Assembly: GCA_004295015.1 (NCBI GenBank)
Contig: SHNE01000024.1
Coordinates: 31,792-95,791 of the forward strand
DNA from: Bacteroidota bacterium
GTDB lineage: Bacteria > Bacteroidota > Bacteroidia > AKYH767-A > 2013-40CM-41-45
Length of the DNA: 64,000 nucleotides
Direction: 5' to 3'
Shown here: positions 54,947 through 63,711 of the stretch, one piece after another
Layout: every line of letters starts with the position of its first letter
How positions within the stretch are numbered: the stretch's first letter is position 1
Translations under genes and position numbers: made by a program
The notes under the pieces: model-generated
Database searches by the model: none
Told to the model about the DNA's origin: nothing
The model's input: the letters and a program-made list of their open reading frames with translations, nothing else

Positions 54947-54989
54947 TGGAAATCAGATTAATACAAATAATTCTTTTTTTCTTTGGCTC

Positions 54990-57900
54990 TCAATTAACCA
55001 AAGAAGCTTCATGTTTCTTAATAGAAATGCGGGTTTGAATATCCTCGTCAACTTCCACATCTACAGCATCTTCGCCGTCCAACTGACTTACTATATCAAG
55101 AGAGGCAGCCAAAATTTCCGCGCAAATATACTCTTTATTATTAATCAAAGAAGCCTGTATTCCCGCATGTTTCAGGACTTTCAGCTCGATGCGGTCAGTC
55201 ACTTCAAAGCCTTTATCCTTGCGCAAATTCTGGATTCTATTGATGAATTCACGGGCAATTCCTTCTTCTTTCAATTGGTCCGTCAGCGTGATGTCAAGGG
55301 CAACGGTTAGTTTGCCTTCATTGGTGACCTGCCAGCCGGGAATGTCTTCAGAAAGGATTTCTACGTCTTCTAACTGAAGCAATATTTCCTCTGAACCAAG
55401 CATCAATTTATATTGCTGTTCGGTTTCAAACGAAAGAATTTGCTCCTGATTCAATTCCAATATCGCAGCAGCAGCATCTTTCATCTTTGCTCCTACTTTC
55501 TTGCCTAAAACCTTAAAATTCGGCTTGATCTTTTTAATCAGAATTCCTGCAGTATCGGTGATGTATTCGATCTCCTTCACGTTCACCTCCGCAAGAATCA
55601 AATCACGAACGGATTCAACTTTTTCCTGAAATCCTTTTTCCAAAACAGGTAAAAGAATTTTGTTCAAAGGCTGCCTTACGCGAATGTTCACTTTCTTTCT
55701 CAAGGATAAAACCATCGAAGAAATTTTCTGAGCAAGCTCCATTCTTTCTTCCAGAGATTTATCGATCAATTTTTCATTGACAGAAGGGAAATCTGCAAGG
55801 TGTACAGACTCTGCTTTCTGTTTTCCGCTGATTAAATTCAAATCACAGAACAACTGATCGCTATAAAAAGGCGCGACAGGCGACATAAGAATTGAAATGG
55901 TCTCGAGGCAAGTATACAATGTCTGGTAAGCAGCAATTTTATCTTTGGAATAATCTCCTTTCCAGAAACGACGACGACTTAAGCGTACATACCAATTGCT
56001 CAAATGCTCCGATACAAAATCAGTGATCGCGCGTGAAGCTTTTGTTGGTTCGTACTCTGCGTAGCAAGAGTCAACTAATTTAATAAGTGAGTTTAGTTCG
56101 GATAATATCCAACGATCCAACTCAGAACGCTCTTCGACAGGAATTTCCCTTTCAGAAAAACTAAACTGGTCGATGTTGGCGTAGAGAGCGAAGAAAGAAT
56201 AGGTATTATAAAGTGTGCCGAAGAATTTTCTTTGCACTTCAGTGATACCATCCAGGTTGAACTTCAAATTATCCCAAGGCTGTGCATTGCTGATCATGTA
56301 CCAGCGTGTTGCGTCGGCTCCGTATTTTTCTATAGTCTCGAAAGGATCAGCGGCATTGCCCAATCGCTTCGACATTTTATTTCCGTTCTTGTCGAGCACC
56401 AAACCATTGCTGACAACATTTTTGTAAGCAACAGAATCAAACAACATCACAGCAATCGCATGAAGAGTAAAAAACCAACCTCGTGTCTGGTCTACTCCTT
56501 CTGCTATGAAATCTGCGGGATAAGCATTTTTAAATTCTTCAAGATTCTCAAAAGGATAATGCCATTGTGCATAAGGCATTGCACCGGAATCAAACCAAAC
56601 GTCGATGAGATCCATTTCACGCTGCATCTTTTTTCCGGATGCTGAGACTAGAAAAATATCATCTACATAAGGACGATGAAGATCAAAGTCCAACAGTTTA
56701 TCTGCATTGATAGGATTCGACTGCATGAACCCGGCCTTTCTCGCTTTCTCAATTTCATCATACAATTCCTTCACCGAACCAATGCAAATTTCTTCAGTGC
56801 CGTCTTCAGTTCTCCAGATAGGAAGAGGAATTCCCCAGAAACGTGAGCGGGAAAGATTCCAGTCTACCAGGTTCTCCAGCCAATTACCAAAGCGACCTGT
56901 ACCTGTAGATTCAGGTTTCCAGTTGATGGTTTTATTCAATTCAACCATACGCTCCTTGGCAGAAGTAGTACGGATGAACCATGAATCAAGAGGGTAATAC
57001 AATACAGGCTTGTCAGTTCTCCAGCAATGCGGATAAGTATGTTCGTACTTCTCTACTTTGAAAGCCTTGCCTTCTTTTTTCATTTTGATGGAAAGACGTT
57101 CGTCGACCGACAAATATTTATCTCCACCTTGTTTTTTGATTTCGATTTCTTTTTCGGAATCATTAAGGTAAGCTTCCTTCACAAATTCTCCTGCGAAATC
57201 CGTCACCTCAGGAACGAAACGACCTTGCTTATCGACAAGCGTCAAGGAACCGATTCCATTTTGTTTGGCAACACGGAAGTCATCCGCACCGAAACTCGGG
57301 GCGAGGTGAACGATACCTGTTCCATCTTCCGTTGTAACAAAATCGCCCAACAAAACTTTGAATGCATCACCATCTTCAGGTTGAGCATAAGGGAATAATT
57401 GCTCGTAGCGAATTCCTGCGAGATCTGTTCCTTTGAATTCTGCGATCACTTCGAAAGGAATTGCTTTGTCACCTGGTTTATAATCTTCGAGTTTTATCTC
57501 CGCATTTTTTTCGGGAAAGTATTTACTCACTAGATCCTTTGCCAGGATTACCGTCTGAGCCTCGAAAGTATATTGATTGAAAGTCTTGACGGCCACATAA
57601 GAAATCTTCGCTCCTACTGCCAATGCAGTATTGGAAGGTAAAGTCCACGGTGTTGTTGTCCAGGCGAGGAAGAAGGTGTCGCTGTTTGTTGGGGTTGATT
57701 CCTTGAGAATCACAGGAAGCTCTGCGAGCTTGAACATCGCCACCGCCGTAGTATCCTTCACCATTTTATAAGTCCCCGGTTGGTTTAGTTCATGCGAACT
57801 GAGTCCGGTTCCGGCGGCGGGAGAATATGGTTGGATGGTAAAACCTTTATAGAGTAAGTTCTTTTTATAAAACTCTTTCAACAAAGACCAACAAGTCTCG

Positions 57901-58373
57901 ATATAATCGTTGGTAAAAGTGATGTATGGATTTTCGAGATCGACCCAGTAGCCCATTTTGCGGGTGAGGTCATCCCAGACATCCTTGTATTTCATGACCT
58001 CCTTGCGGCAGGCTGCGTTATAATCTTCGATGGAAATTTTAGTGCCGATATCGTCCTTCCGTATTCCCAAACTTTTCTCCACGCTCAGCTCGATGGGCAA
58101 ACCATGCGTATCCCAGCCACCCTTTCTTTTCACCTGGAAACCCTTGAGTGTTTTGTAGCGACAAAAAATATCCTTTATCGAACGAGCCATAACATGGTGA
58201 ATTCCCGGCAAACCGTTCGCCGATGGCGGGCCTTCATAAAAGGTAAAAGACGGTTTACCATCCCGGCTATCGACGCTTTTTTCAAAAGTCTTTTCCGCAT
58301 CCCATTTCTTAAGAATTTCCTTAGAAACGGACGAAAGATCCAGTGAATCGTAAACCTTATAATTCTTAGCCAT
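54990..58373 (-). CDS. ileS: Isoleucyl-tRNA synthetase
   Basis: 1127 residues from the ATG at 58373; the frame runs on to a TTG at 58424, but that overlaps the promoter, and MAKNYKVYDSLDLS is the expected N-terminus. Class Ia motifs: PPSANGLPGIHH (HIGH) near residue 48, the CP1 editing domain with WTTTPWTLPSNTALAVG, and NKMSKRLGN (KMSKS, about residue 666). An anticodon-binding domain and a C-terminal extension follow; size is normal for the long eukaryote-like type found in Bacteroidota. Charges tRNA-Ile. Confidence 0.97.
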   Translation of the reverse strand: MAKNYKVYDSLDLSSVSKEILKKWDAEKTFEKSVDSRDGKPSFTFYEGPPSANGLPGIHHVMARSIKDIFCRYKTLKGFQVKRKGGWDTHGLPIELSVEKSLGIRKDDIGTKISIEDYNAACRKEVMKYKDVWDDLTRKMGYWVDLENPYITFTNDYIETCWSLLKEFYKKNLLYKGFTIQPYSPAAGTGLSSHELNQPGTYKMVKDTTAVAMFKLAELPVILKESTPTNSDTFFLAWTTTPWTLPSNTALAVGAKISYVAVKTFNQYTFEAQTVILAKDLVSKYFPEKNAEIKLEDYKPGDKAIPFEVIAEFKGTDLAGIRYEQLFPYAQPEDGDAFKVLLGDFVTTEDGTGIVHLAPSFGADDFRVAKQNGIGSLTLVDKQGRFVPEVTDFAGEFVKEAYLNDSEKEIEIKKQGGDKYLSVDERLSIKMKKEGKAFKVEKYEHTYPHCWRTDKPVLYYPLDSWFIRTTSAKERMVELNKTINWKPESTGTGRFGNWLENLVDWNLSRSRFWGIPLPIWRTEDGTEEICIGSVKELYDEIEKARKAGFMQSNPINADKLLDFDLHRPYVDDIFLVSASGKKMQREMDLIDVWFDSGAMPYAQWHYPFENLEEFKNAYPADFIAEGVDQTRGWFFTLHAIAVMLFDSVAYKNVVSNGLVLDKNGNKMSKRLGNAADPFETIEKYGADATRWYMISNAQPWDNLKFNLDGITEVQRKFFGTLYNTYSFFALYANIDQFSFSEREIPVEERSELDRWILSELNSLIKLVDSCYAEYEPTKASRAITDFVSEHLSNWYVRLSRRRFWKGDYSKDKIAAYQTLYTCLETISILMSPVAPFYSDQLFCDLNLISGKQKAESVHLADFPSVNEKLIDKSLEERMELAQKISSMVLSLRKKVNIRVRQPLNKILLPVLEKGFQEKVESVRDLILAEVNVKEIEYITDTAGILIKKIKPNFKVLGKKVGAKMKDAAAAILELNQEQILSFETEQQYKLMLGSEEILLQLEDVEILSEDIPGWQVTNEGKLTVALDITLTDQLKEEGIAREFINRIQNLRKDKGFEVTDRIELKVLKHAGIQASLINNKEYICAEILAASLDIVSQLDGEDAVDVEVDEDIQTRISIKKHEASLVN

Positions 58374-58752
58374 GCTATTAAAACCCCTTATTGGGCTGCA
58401 AAAGTATGAAAAATAGACGGTCAAGCAAGGCCTGACAGCCAGTTGAGTACTCTCAGTATCAGTTTCTTAGGATAAGACCAATTTCTTCAAATTAGCTGCA
58501 AAATTGAGGAAAATGATGGTTTAAAGCTAAAAATTGATTGTATAAACGGGTGAAATGGGTTGTTTTGATTATAGTTAATAGTTTTGAAAAGGCGCGTTGG
58601 CATATCCCCCCCCTTGAACTTGGATTAGGGGGATTAGGCTTATTTTTATGATTTCGGGCTGCATGGTCGTGCTCTTCGAACACCACAAAAACATCATCTT
58701 CAATTTAGCAGAAATCAGTCAAATTAATCCAAGTCAAATCAGCCTAATCCCC
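58374..58752. other. Gene-poor region between ileS and pirin gene
   Basis: 379 nt. Holds the ileS promoter (58399-58428) and the left arm and spacer of an inverted repeat (58618-58763). A homopolymeric C run occurs near 58606-58613. A 64-codon minus-strand frame (58492-58686) has no features of a gene. Confidence 0.7.
58399..58428 (-). promoter_or_regulatory. ileS promoter, TTG-N19-TACTTTTG
   Basis: On the minus strand TTG (58428-58426) and TACTTTTG (58406-58399) are exactly 19 nt apart, the best match to the Bacteroidota consensus in this window. The ATG at 58373 lies 25 nt beyond the -7 box. It also decides the start codon: the longer frame would begin inside the promoter. Confidence 0.75.
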
Positions 58753-58763
58753 CTAATCCAAGT
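58618..58763. repeat. 23-bp inverted repeat overlapping the pirin stop codon
   Basis: Arms 58618-58640 and 58741-58763 are perfect inverted copies of a GGATTAGGGGGATTAGG-containing word, about 100 nt apart. The right arm covers the last codons and stop of the pirin gene. A related partial word occurs at 58721-58738. Confidence 0.85.
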
Positions 58764-59622
58764 CCAGACTATTTTTTGCAGCCACCGTTAAGATATCCTC
58801 CATCCTCCCCTCCCTGTATTCCCGGTAAAGTCTTGAAATATCTTCCGGACTGTCGCCAATAAATGGACCGTGAGAAACGATTGGACTGCCTTGAGGTTGG
58901 GCGGCGTATAATAGAAAGCGAGTTCCGTATTCAGCGGCTTTGAGATTCAATTCGCTGGCTTTGTTCTCAGTAAATCTATCCAACCAGCCAACCTGGTTTT
59001 GATTAATCGTTTGATCATCTACTTGTACACTTCCCTCCAATACATATATAAAGGCTGTGAAGGATGCAGGGATGTTTTGCTTGGTTGATACACCGGCCTG
59101 CATTTTAATATCGGCGAGTATCAAGGGAACATAATTTGAAATTGGCGATTGAAGTCCTGCGAAGGAACCGCTGTATATTTTTATCTCTACACCGTTTTCG
59201 GATAACCTTGGCGCCTGCTCCGAAGATAAATCCTGCAGTCGTGGCTTTATCCATCGTTTTTCTTTCGGAAGATTTAGCCACAATTGCATCAGTTGCATTT
59301 TCATTTTCTTCGCGATGGTTTCCGTGTGAACAACGCCGCTACCTGCCGTCATTATTTGAAAATCTCCATCCTTCATTTTATGAGTGCCATCACCAATCTC
59401 ACCTTCTATCATCAGACTTACAGTTTCAAATCCAGCATGAGGATGCGGACCACCTACGGGGATGTCGTCTTTTTTATCAAGCATATCATCCATCAACATA
59501 ATGAATGGATCACTTTGTGCAAAGTCGGTTTGAATGACAGCGCGGGCTGTATGACCGGCCCCAAGAAATCCTTGATGCGGCTGGGTAGTTTGAATACTGA
59601 TTACTTTTCTTTTGATAGACAT
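58753..59622 (-). CDS. Pirin family protein (cupin)
   Basis: 289 residues. Two cupin halves, with the pirin-type iron motif in GGPHPHAGFETVSLMIEGE and GSGVVHTE in the N-terminal half. Pirins act as quercetinases or redox-responsive regulators. The gene lies 14 nt behind the YceI gene in a unit divergent from the HxlR regulator. The last residues (SLDLD) are encoded by the inverted repeat at the 3' end, suggesting insertion of the repeat changed the C-terminus. Confidence 0.9.
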   Translation of the reverse strand: MSIKRKVISIQTTQPHQGFLGAGHTARAVIQTDFAQSDPFIMLMDDMLDKKDDIPVGGPHPHAGFETVSLMIEGEIGDGTHKMKDGDFQIMTAGSGVVHTETIAKKMKMQLMQLWLNLPKEKRWIKPRLQDLSSEQAPRLSENGVEIKIYSGSFAGLQSPISNYVPLILADIKMQAGVSTKQNIPASFTAFIYVLEGSVQVDDQTINQNQVGWLDRFTENKASELNLKAAEYGTRFLLYAAQPQGSPIVSHGPFIGDSPEDISRLYREYREGRMEDILTVAAKNSLDLD

Positions 59623-59636
59623 GACATTTATATTAA

Positions 59637-60209
59637 TTAATTCGCTTCAACCCGTTCGGCAACCTGTTGCTTAACAAATTGGGCGTTCACAATCATTTTA
59701 ACTTCATCGGCAAGGGCAACACCGCCGGTTTCGCTGAGTAAGCCAAAGCTAACTCCAAAATCTTTACGATTTATTTTTCCTGTTAATGAAAAGCCAACCC
59801 GTGTATTTCCCCAGGGATCTATAGTAGAACCACCGAATTCAGCATCAAGTTTAATTTCTTTGCTTACTCCTCTCAAAGTAAAAGTACCAATCACTTTATA
59901 ATTTTCATCGTCCAGCTTTTCCATTTTGCCGGATTTAAAAGTGAGCTGCGGGTGATTATCTGCATCAAAGAAATCGGGATTCTTCAAATGCGCATCACGT
60001 TGGGCGTTGTTGGTGCTAATGGAATTTACATCGGCAGAGAAGTTAGCCTTTGCGGTGCTGAAATCATCTTCCACAGTTTCTATGCTTCCATCAAATTGAT
60101 TGAATGAGCCGGTAACGGTAGAAATCATCAAATGCTTTATTTTGAATTGGACTTCAGAATGCGCAGGGTCAATCACCCATTTGTTTGTTGTTGAATTAAT
60201 GTTTGTCAT
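59637..60209 (-). CDS. YceI family protein, without signal peptide
   Basis: 190 residues. YceI lipocalin-like barrel: WVIDPAHSEVQFKIKHLMIS, VTGSFNQFDGSIE, FSADVNSISTNNAQRDAHLK, PDFFDADNHPQLTFKS and FTLRGVSKEIKLD. YceI proteins bind polyprenoid or amphiphilic molecules. Most are periplasmic, but here no signal peptide is present, so this one is probably cytoplasmic. First gene of the pirin unit, with a -7 box inside an operator half-site. Confidence 0.93.
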   Translation of the reverse strand: MTNINSTTNKWVIDPAHSEVQFKIKHLMISTVTGSFNQFDGSIETVEDDFSTAKANFSADVNSISTNNAQRDAHLKNPDFFDADNHPQLTFKSGKMEKLDDENYKVIGTFTLRGVSKEIKLDAEFGGSTIDPWGNTRVGFSLTGKINRKDFGVSFGLLSETGGVALADEVKMIVNAQFVKQQVAERVEAN

Positions 60210-60237
60210 TTTTATCTGTTTTATTTTGTTTACAATG

Positions 60238-60245
60238 CAAACTTA
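60238..60245 (-). promoter_or_regulatory. -7 promoter box of the YceI-pirin unit
   Basis: Minus-strand TAAGTTTG matches TAnnTTTG, 28 nt before the YceI ATG. It overlaps half-site ACTTAC (60241-60246), so a bound repressor would block it. Confidence 0.5.
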
Positions 60246-60307
60246 CATACATTTACTTTCTTTATGTAAGTACTAACCTTTTGGAAAGCACTTACCTTTT
60301 AGTAAGT
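60241..60307. promoter_or_regulatory. Candidate HxlR operator array
   Basis: Four half-sites: ACTTAC at 60241-60246, GTAAGT at 60266-60271, ACTTAC at 60290-60295, GTAAGT at 60302-60307. The first pair sits in a 9-bp inverted repeat (ACTTACATA/TATGTAAGT, 13-nt spacer). The third overlaps a near -7 box (TACCTTTT-like) before the HxlR gene. Confidence 0.55.
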
Positions 60308-60325
60308 ATCGAAAAAACAGATAAA

Positions 60326-60688
60326 ATGGCAATAACAACGAAAGAACTAAAGCACAAAAAAACCGAATGCACTCAAGCCACCATGGCCGTGAGAGATGCA
60401 TTGGATGTTTTAAACGGAAGATGGAAACTTCCAATCATTGTATCCTTATCCTTTGGCGTGAAGCGCTTCAATGAGATTTCAAAAGAAGTGCTAGGCATCT
60501 CCGATAAAGTGCTTGCCAAAGAACTCAAGGATTTAGAAATGAATATGCTGATAAAAAGAACAGTGTACGATACTTTCCCTCCTACTGTTGAGTATAACAT
60601 TACAGAACACGGCAAGTCCTTGAATAGCGTGATTGAGGAGCTAAAAGACTGGGGAACTCTTCACCGCAAAAAAATTATTGGCAGGTAA
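60326..60688 (+). CDS. HxlR family winged-helix regulator
   Basis: 120 residues from the ATG at 60326; the frame is open back to 60203 but has no ATG there and would overlap YceI. HxlR core: CTQATMAVRDALDVLNGRW, KLPIIVSLSFGVKRFNEISK, VLAKELKDLEMNMLIKRTVY, VEYNITEHGKSL. The cysteine just before the first helix (Cys15) is in the place used by redox-sensing relatives such as YodB. Divergent from the YceI-pirin unit with symmetrical half-sites between, so it is likely to control both itself and that unit. Confidence 0.9.
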   Translation: MAITTKELKHKKTECTQATMAVRDALDVLNGRWKLPIIVSLSFGVKRFNEISKEVLGISDKVLAKELKDLEMNMLIKRTVYDTFPPTVEYNITEHGKSLNSVIEELKDWGTLHRKKIIGR

Positions 60689-60815
60689 GCTCATTGATCG
60701 CTAATCACTGAAAGAAAATTTTTCAGCACTTGAATGTTAAATTTAGTCGCTTTTCCCAAATTTCCCATATTTTGTACAAAGGTCTTGGATCATCAGACCA
60801 ACAAAATATTCTACA

Positions 60816-61415
60816 ATGCATTACGTCGAACACCTCAGCCAAGACAAAAAACTCAAAGCCATCATTGAACAGCAGGGCCCTTTCAAACTAAAGAAAAGAA
60901 AGAACCCGAGCCTACATTTATGTTCTTCGATTATGTCGCAGCAATTATCTACCAAAGTGGCGGATGTTATTTACGGACGTTTTCTGGATCTCTTCGACGA
61001 CAATAACCCAAGCCCGGAACAGATTCTTGCCATCCCGGCCCCTAAACTCCGAAGCATTGGCTTATCCAACGCAAAGGTGAGTTATGTACATAATGTTGCA
61101 CGCTTTGCTTTGGAGCATGGACTGGAAGTAAAACAAATTCAAAAGATGAACAATGAAGAAGCCATTGCCTACCTAACCCAAATAAAAGGCGTTGGCCGCT
61201 GGACCGCTGAAATTTTACTCATGTTCACCTTGGGCCGGGAAGATCTATTTACCGCCGATGACTTAGGCATACAGCTAGCCATGAAAAAGCTTTACCGTAT
61301 TAATACAGATGATAAAAAAATTCTTCGCGCTAAAATTATTCGCAAAGCCGAAAGCTGGAGTCCTTATCGGACTTATGCTTGTATGCATTTGTGGAGGTGG
61401 AAGGATGGGGGGTGA
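60816..61415 (+). CDS. AlkA-type DNA-3-methyladenine glycosylase (HhH-GPD)
   Basis: 199 residues. Helix-hairpin-helix LTQIKGVGRWTAEILLMFTL followed by the catalytic aspartate region LFTADDLGIQLA. Starts with the substrate-contact segment SSIMSQQLSTKVADVI. Lacks an iron-sulphur cluster motif and the N-terminal AlkA domain, so belongs to the short MAG2-like branch. Excises alkylated purines in base excision repair. Isolated gene. Confidence 0.9.
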   Translation: MHYVEHLSQDKKLKAIIEQQGPFKLKKRKNPSLHLCSSIMSQQLSTKVADVIYGRFLDLFDDNNPSPEQILAIPAPKLRSIGLSNAKVSYVHNVARFALEHGLEVKQIQKMNNEEAIAYLTQIKGVGRWTAEILLMFTLGREDLFTADDLGIQLAMKKLYRINTDDKKILRAKIIRKAESWSPYRTYACMHLWRWKDGG

Positions 61416-61603
61416 GAGAATAGTCCAAACTCTCTACTAGGAAGGAAACCAATAATTTATACAGTGAAAGAAAATGCAAAAGCCGCCTCTTCAAAGAAAA
61501 TTGTATCTTGGAATTCCTTAATTCTAAAGACACAGAATTTTTCATTAATTTTTTCATAGTAAAAGCAAAATTAAATATTCCCTTTTAAATAACCAGATTG
61601 CTT

Positions 61604-62536
61604 ATGCTGATACTTGAAAACAGAAAATTTATTAAGACCCCTTTTACAAACGAACAAGAACTTGAACAAGTTGTTATTGATAATTACGAATACATTTTTG
61701 GCCCAAGCTCTGTTTACTTACCAAAAGCTTTGATAAAAACAGGTGATGGAAGTGGAACCATACCTGATGGATTTGCAATTGATTTATCTACAAAACAATG
61801 GTACATAGTTGAAGCCGAATTGATTCATCACCACGTTTGGAACCATATAGCCCCTCAAGTATCAAAACAAGTCATTGCTGCGATACAACCACTTTCAAAA
61901 AGAATCATTGAAGATTTAGCAGTCACACAATATCAAAATGATAACAATACGAAGGACAAATTTGATGAACAAAACATTAAAGAAATTGATGTAAGAAAAG
62001 TATTAGGTGAAATATTAAATAAGGATCCACACATCGGCCTTCCTATAGATTCGATTTCTAACGATTTAAAAGAATGGGCCCGAACTCTAAAATATAACGT
62101 AAAGCTTTGGACTATTTCAAAATATGTAGACTTCAATAATCAAAATACAATTGCCTATGAATTCCCTGAAGAATTTAAACCTGTTCTAGACACTGAGGAA
62201 GAACTAAGCAAATCTCACAACTATAATGAAATAAATCGCTATGACATCTGGATTTCAGATTTGATTGATCAAGGACTCATAATGGTTGGTGATCAACTGC
62301 AGATGGACTATAAACCCCGATCCGGCCTTAAAACGACTTATGAAGCGGAAGTGCTTGATGATGGTTCCTTAAAACTATTAGGAAAAGTTTACAAAAGTCC
62401 TAGTTTTGCTGCACTCGCGGGAATTCAGGCATCGGGAAGCGACCGAAAATCGGTTAATGGCTGGACAACTTGGAAAACTAAGGATGGTAAACTTATTTCC
62501 GAATTAAGAGAGGAAATTTTACTGAAAAACGATTAG
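61604..62536 (+). CDS. Predicted PD-(D/E)XK nuclease with C-terminal RAMA domain
   Basis: 310 residues from the ATG at 61604 (frame begins at a TTG 6 nt earlier). The N-terminal half has a nuclease-like layout: GTIPDGFAIDLSTKQWYIVE followed by AEL and HIAPQVSKQVIAAI, i.e. D...(E/A)xE with a downstream QxxxQ-like element. The C-terminus (residues ~240-308) matches RAMA: TYEAEVLDDGSLKLLGKVYK, SPSFAALAGIQAS and NGWTTWKTKDGKLISELR. RAMA domains occur in restriction enzymes and methylases. No methyltransferase gene is adjacent. Possibly a defence nuclease; the active-site call is tentative. Confidence 0.7.
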   Translation: MLILENRKFIKTPFTNEQELEQVVIDNYEYIFGPSSVYLPKALIKTGDGSGTIPDGFAIDLSTKQWYIVEAELIHHHVWNHIAPQVSKQVIAAIQPLSKRIIEDLAVTQYQNDNNTKDKFDEQNIKEIDVRKVLGEILNKDPHIGLPIDSISNDLKEWARTLKYNVKLWTISKYVDFNNQNTIAYEFPEEFKPVLDTEEELSKSHNYNEINRYDIWISDLIDQGLIMVGDQLQMDYKPRSGLKTTYEAEVLDDGSLKLLGKVYKSPSFAALAGIQASGSDRKSVNGWTTWKTKDGKLISELREEILLKND

Positions 62537-62547
62537 CTATAAACTCG

Positions 62548-62643
62548 CTTTGCAGGATCTACCGCTGCGAGGGATTTTTTTAATCCCTTGCTTTCAAAAA
62601 GTGTGACTGCGTCCACTATTCTATGCTTTCCGGCCATCCTAAC
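62548..62643 (+). repeat. Copy A of a ~95-bp dispersed repeat
   Basis: Begins near TTTGCAGGATCTACC and ends CTTTCCGGCCAT. It contains an internal GGGATT/AATCCC hairpin. A diverged second copy in the same orientation lies at 63592-63699, about two-thirds alike by eye. Confidence 0.6.
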
Positions 62644-62713
62644 AGAGGCAGGTTTTTAAAAGCGAAACCAAAGGCATAAAGCATTTCAAATTTTTGCTTA
62701 GTTTTAACATGTT

Positions 62714-63574
62714 ATGAGAATTAAGAACGAGAGTGAAATTGCTGGACGCGAGAGTTTATTAGGCAATTTTCGTTTTGCATGTATAAATTCTATGTGTTTA
62801 ATCATTGCTCTCATTCTTTGCGCCTCGGTTTTAGGCCAGGTGGTCAATGCAGAATCGACTGACACCTCAAAAATTCATTTAATGGAGCTGTGGTCAAATG
62901 AGCATGTATCCAATGAGTACAACTTAAGCTCTGTTGATATTAAGGACAGTAATAATATTTTATTAAAAGAATTTTCAGGACCATTTTCAATCTCTCCTAA
63001 TCGAAAGTTGTATGCTATTTTAGACCACAAGTTGAACAATTACAAAATTCATCCACATTATAGTGTGCTTAAAATTTATAATTCTCACAGGGAATTAATC
63101 GATAGCACTCTGTTAGGAAGCTCAGCATTTCGAATAATACTATCAAATGATACTCAGGTCGCGATCGTTCATTCTTTTTTTCATGGAAATAATGTTAATA
63201 ATCGCACATATAAACTATGATTTTATCATAATCACAAATATAATTTGTGTGCTGAAACTCCGATTCTGGGCTTTCTGTTCAGCGGGAAATTTTCTAATAA
63301 TGGCTACTTAATAATTATAAATAAAGCCGACACTGCTACCCTTGATTATACCAAGAACAATTTGTATTTATTTAACAAAAAACTAAAATTGGTAAATAAA
63401 AAAACACTAAAAAATGCCTTAGTTGATTACGAACATTCACCAATTATTGATGATGAGAATGAAATATTTACTATTCAAACTCTCGATAAAAAAGATTTGA
63501 CTATTCACTATAGTCTTCATTTTAATTATTATTTAAAACTAATGGGCAAAGAATTAAATTGGATATTGGAATAG
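62714..63574 (+). pseudogene. Hypothetical signal-peptide protein broken by one in-frame TGA
   Basis: From the ATG at 62714 the frame gives 168 residues with a hydrophobic signal-like segment (MCLIIALILCASVLGQ) and ends at TGA (63218-63220). The same frame then continues for 117 codons to a TAG at 63572-63574. The downstream part (LGFLFSGKFSNNGYLIIINK, NNLYLFNKKLKLVNKKTLKN) has no ATG near its start, only a TTG at 63245. The whole would be a 285-residue protein with beta-rich repeats reminiscent of a propeller, but no family is recognised. Loss of function or an error are both possible. Confidence 0.55.
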
Positions 63575-63591
63575 TAGGTTCTATTTATAGA

Positions 63592-63699
63592 CTTCTCTAT
63601 GCAGGATGTTCCAGCTGCTTTTGCTGTGAGGATTTGCAATCTCTTGCCTTCAAAATGTGAACTGTGTCCACCATTAAAAACTTTCCAGCCATTGTAAGT
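63592..63699 (+). repeat. Copy B of the ~95-bp dispersed repeat
   Basis: Shares TGCAGGAT, the CTTTCAAAA(T/G)GTG and CTTTCC(A/G)GCCAT words with copy A at 62548-62643. Internal hairpin is shortened to GATT/AATC. The two copies flank the broken gene as direct repeats. Confidence 0.6.
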
Positions 63700-63711
63700 A
63701 CCCCCTTTTTC

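Noticed and set aside
54266..54961. 231-residue plus-strand frame rich in L, R, F and S
   Set aside because: Antisense shadow of the Lys/Ala-rich tail of the DksA-like gene; codon bias of the tail keeps the opposite frame open.
60203..60325. N-terminal extension of the HxlR gene
   Set aside because: Starts at a TTG, would overlap YceI and run through the operator half-sites; MAITTKELKH at 60326 is the natural start.
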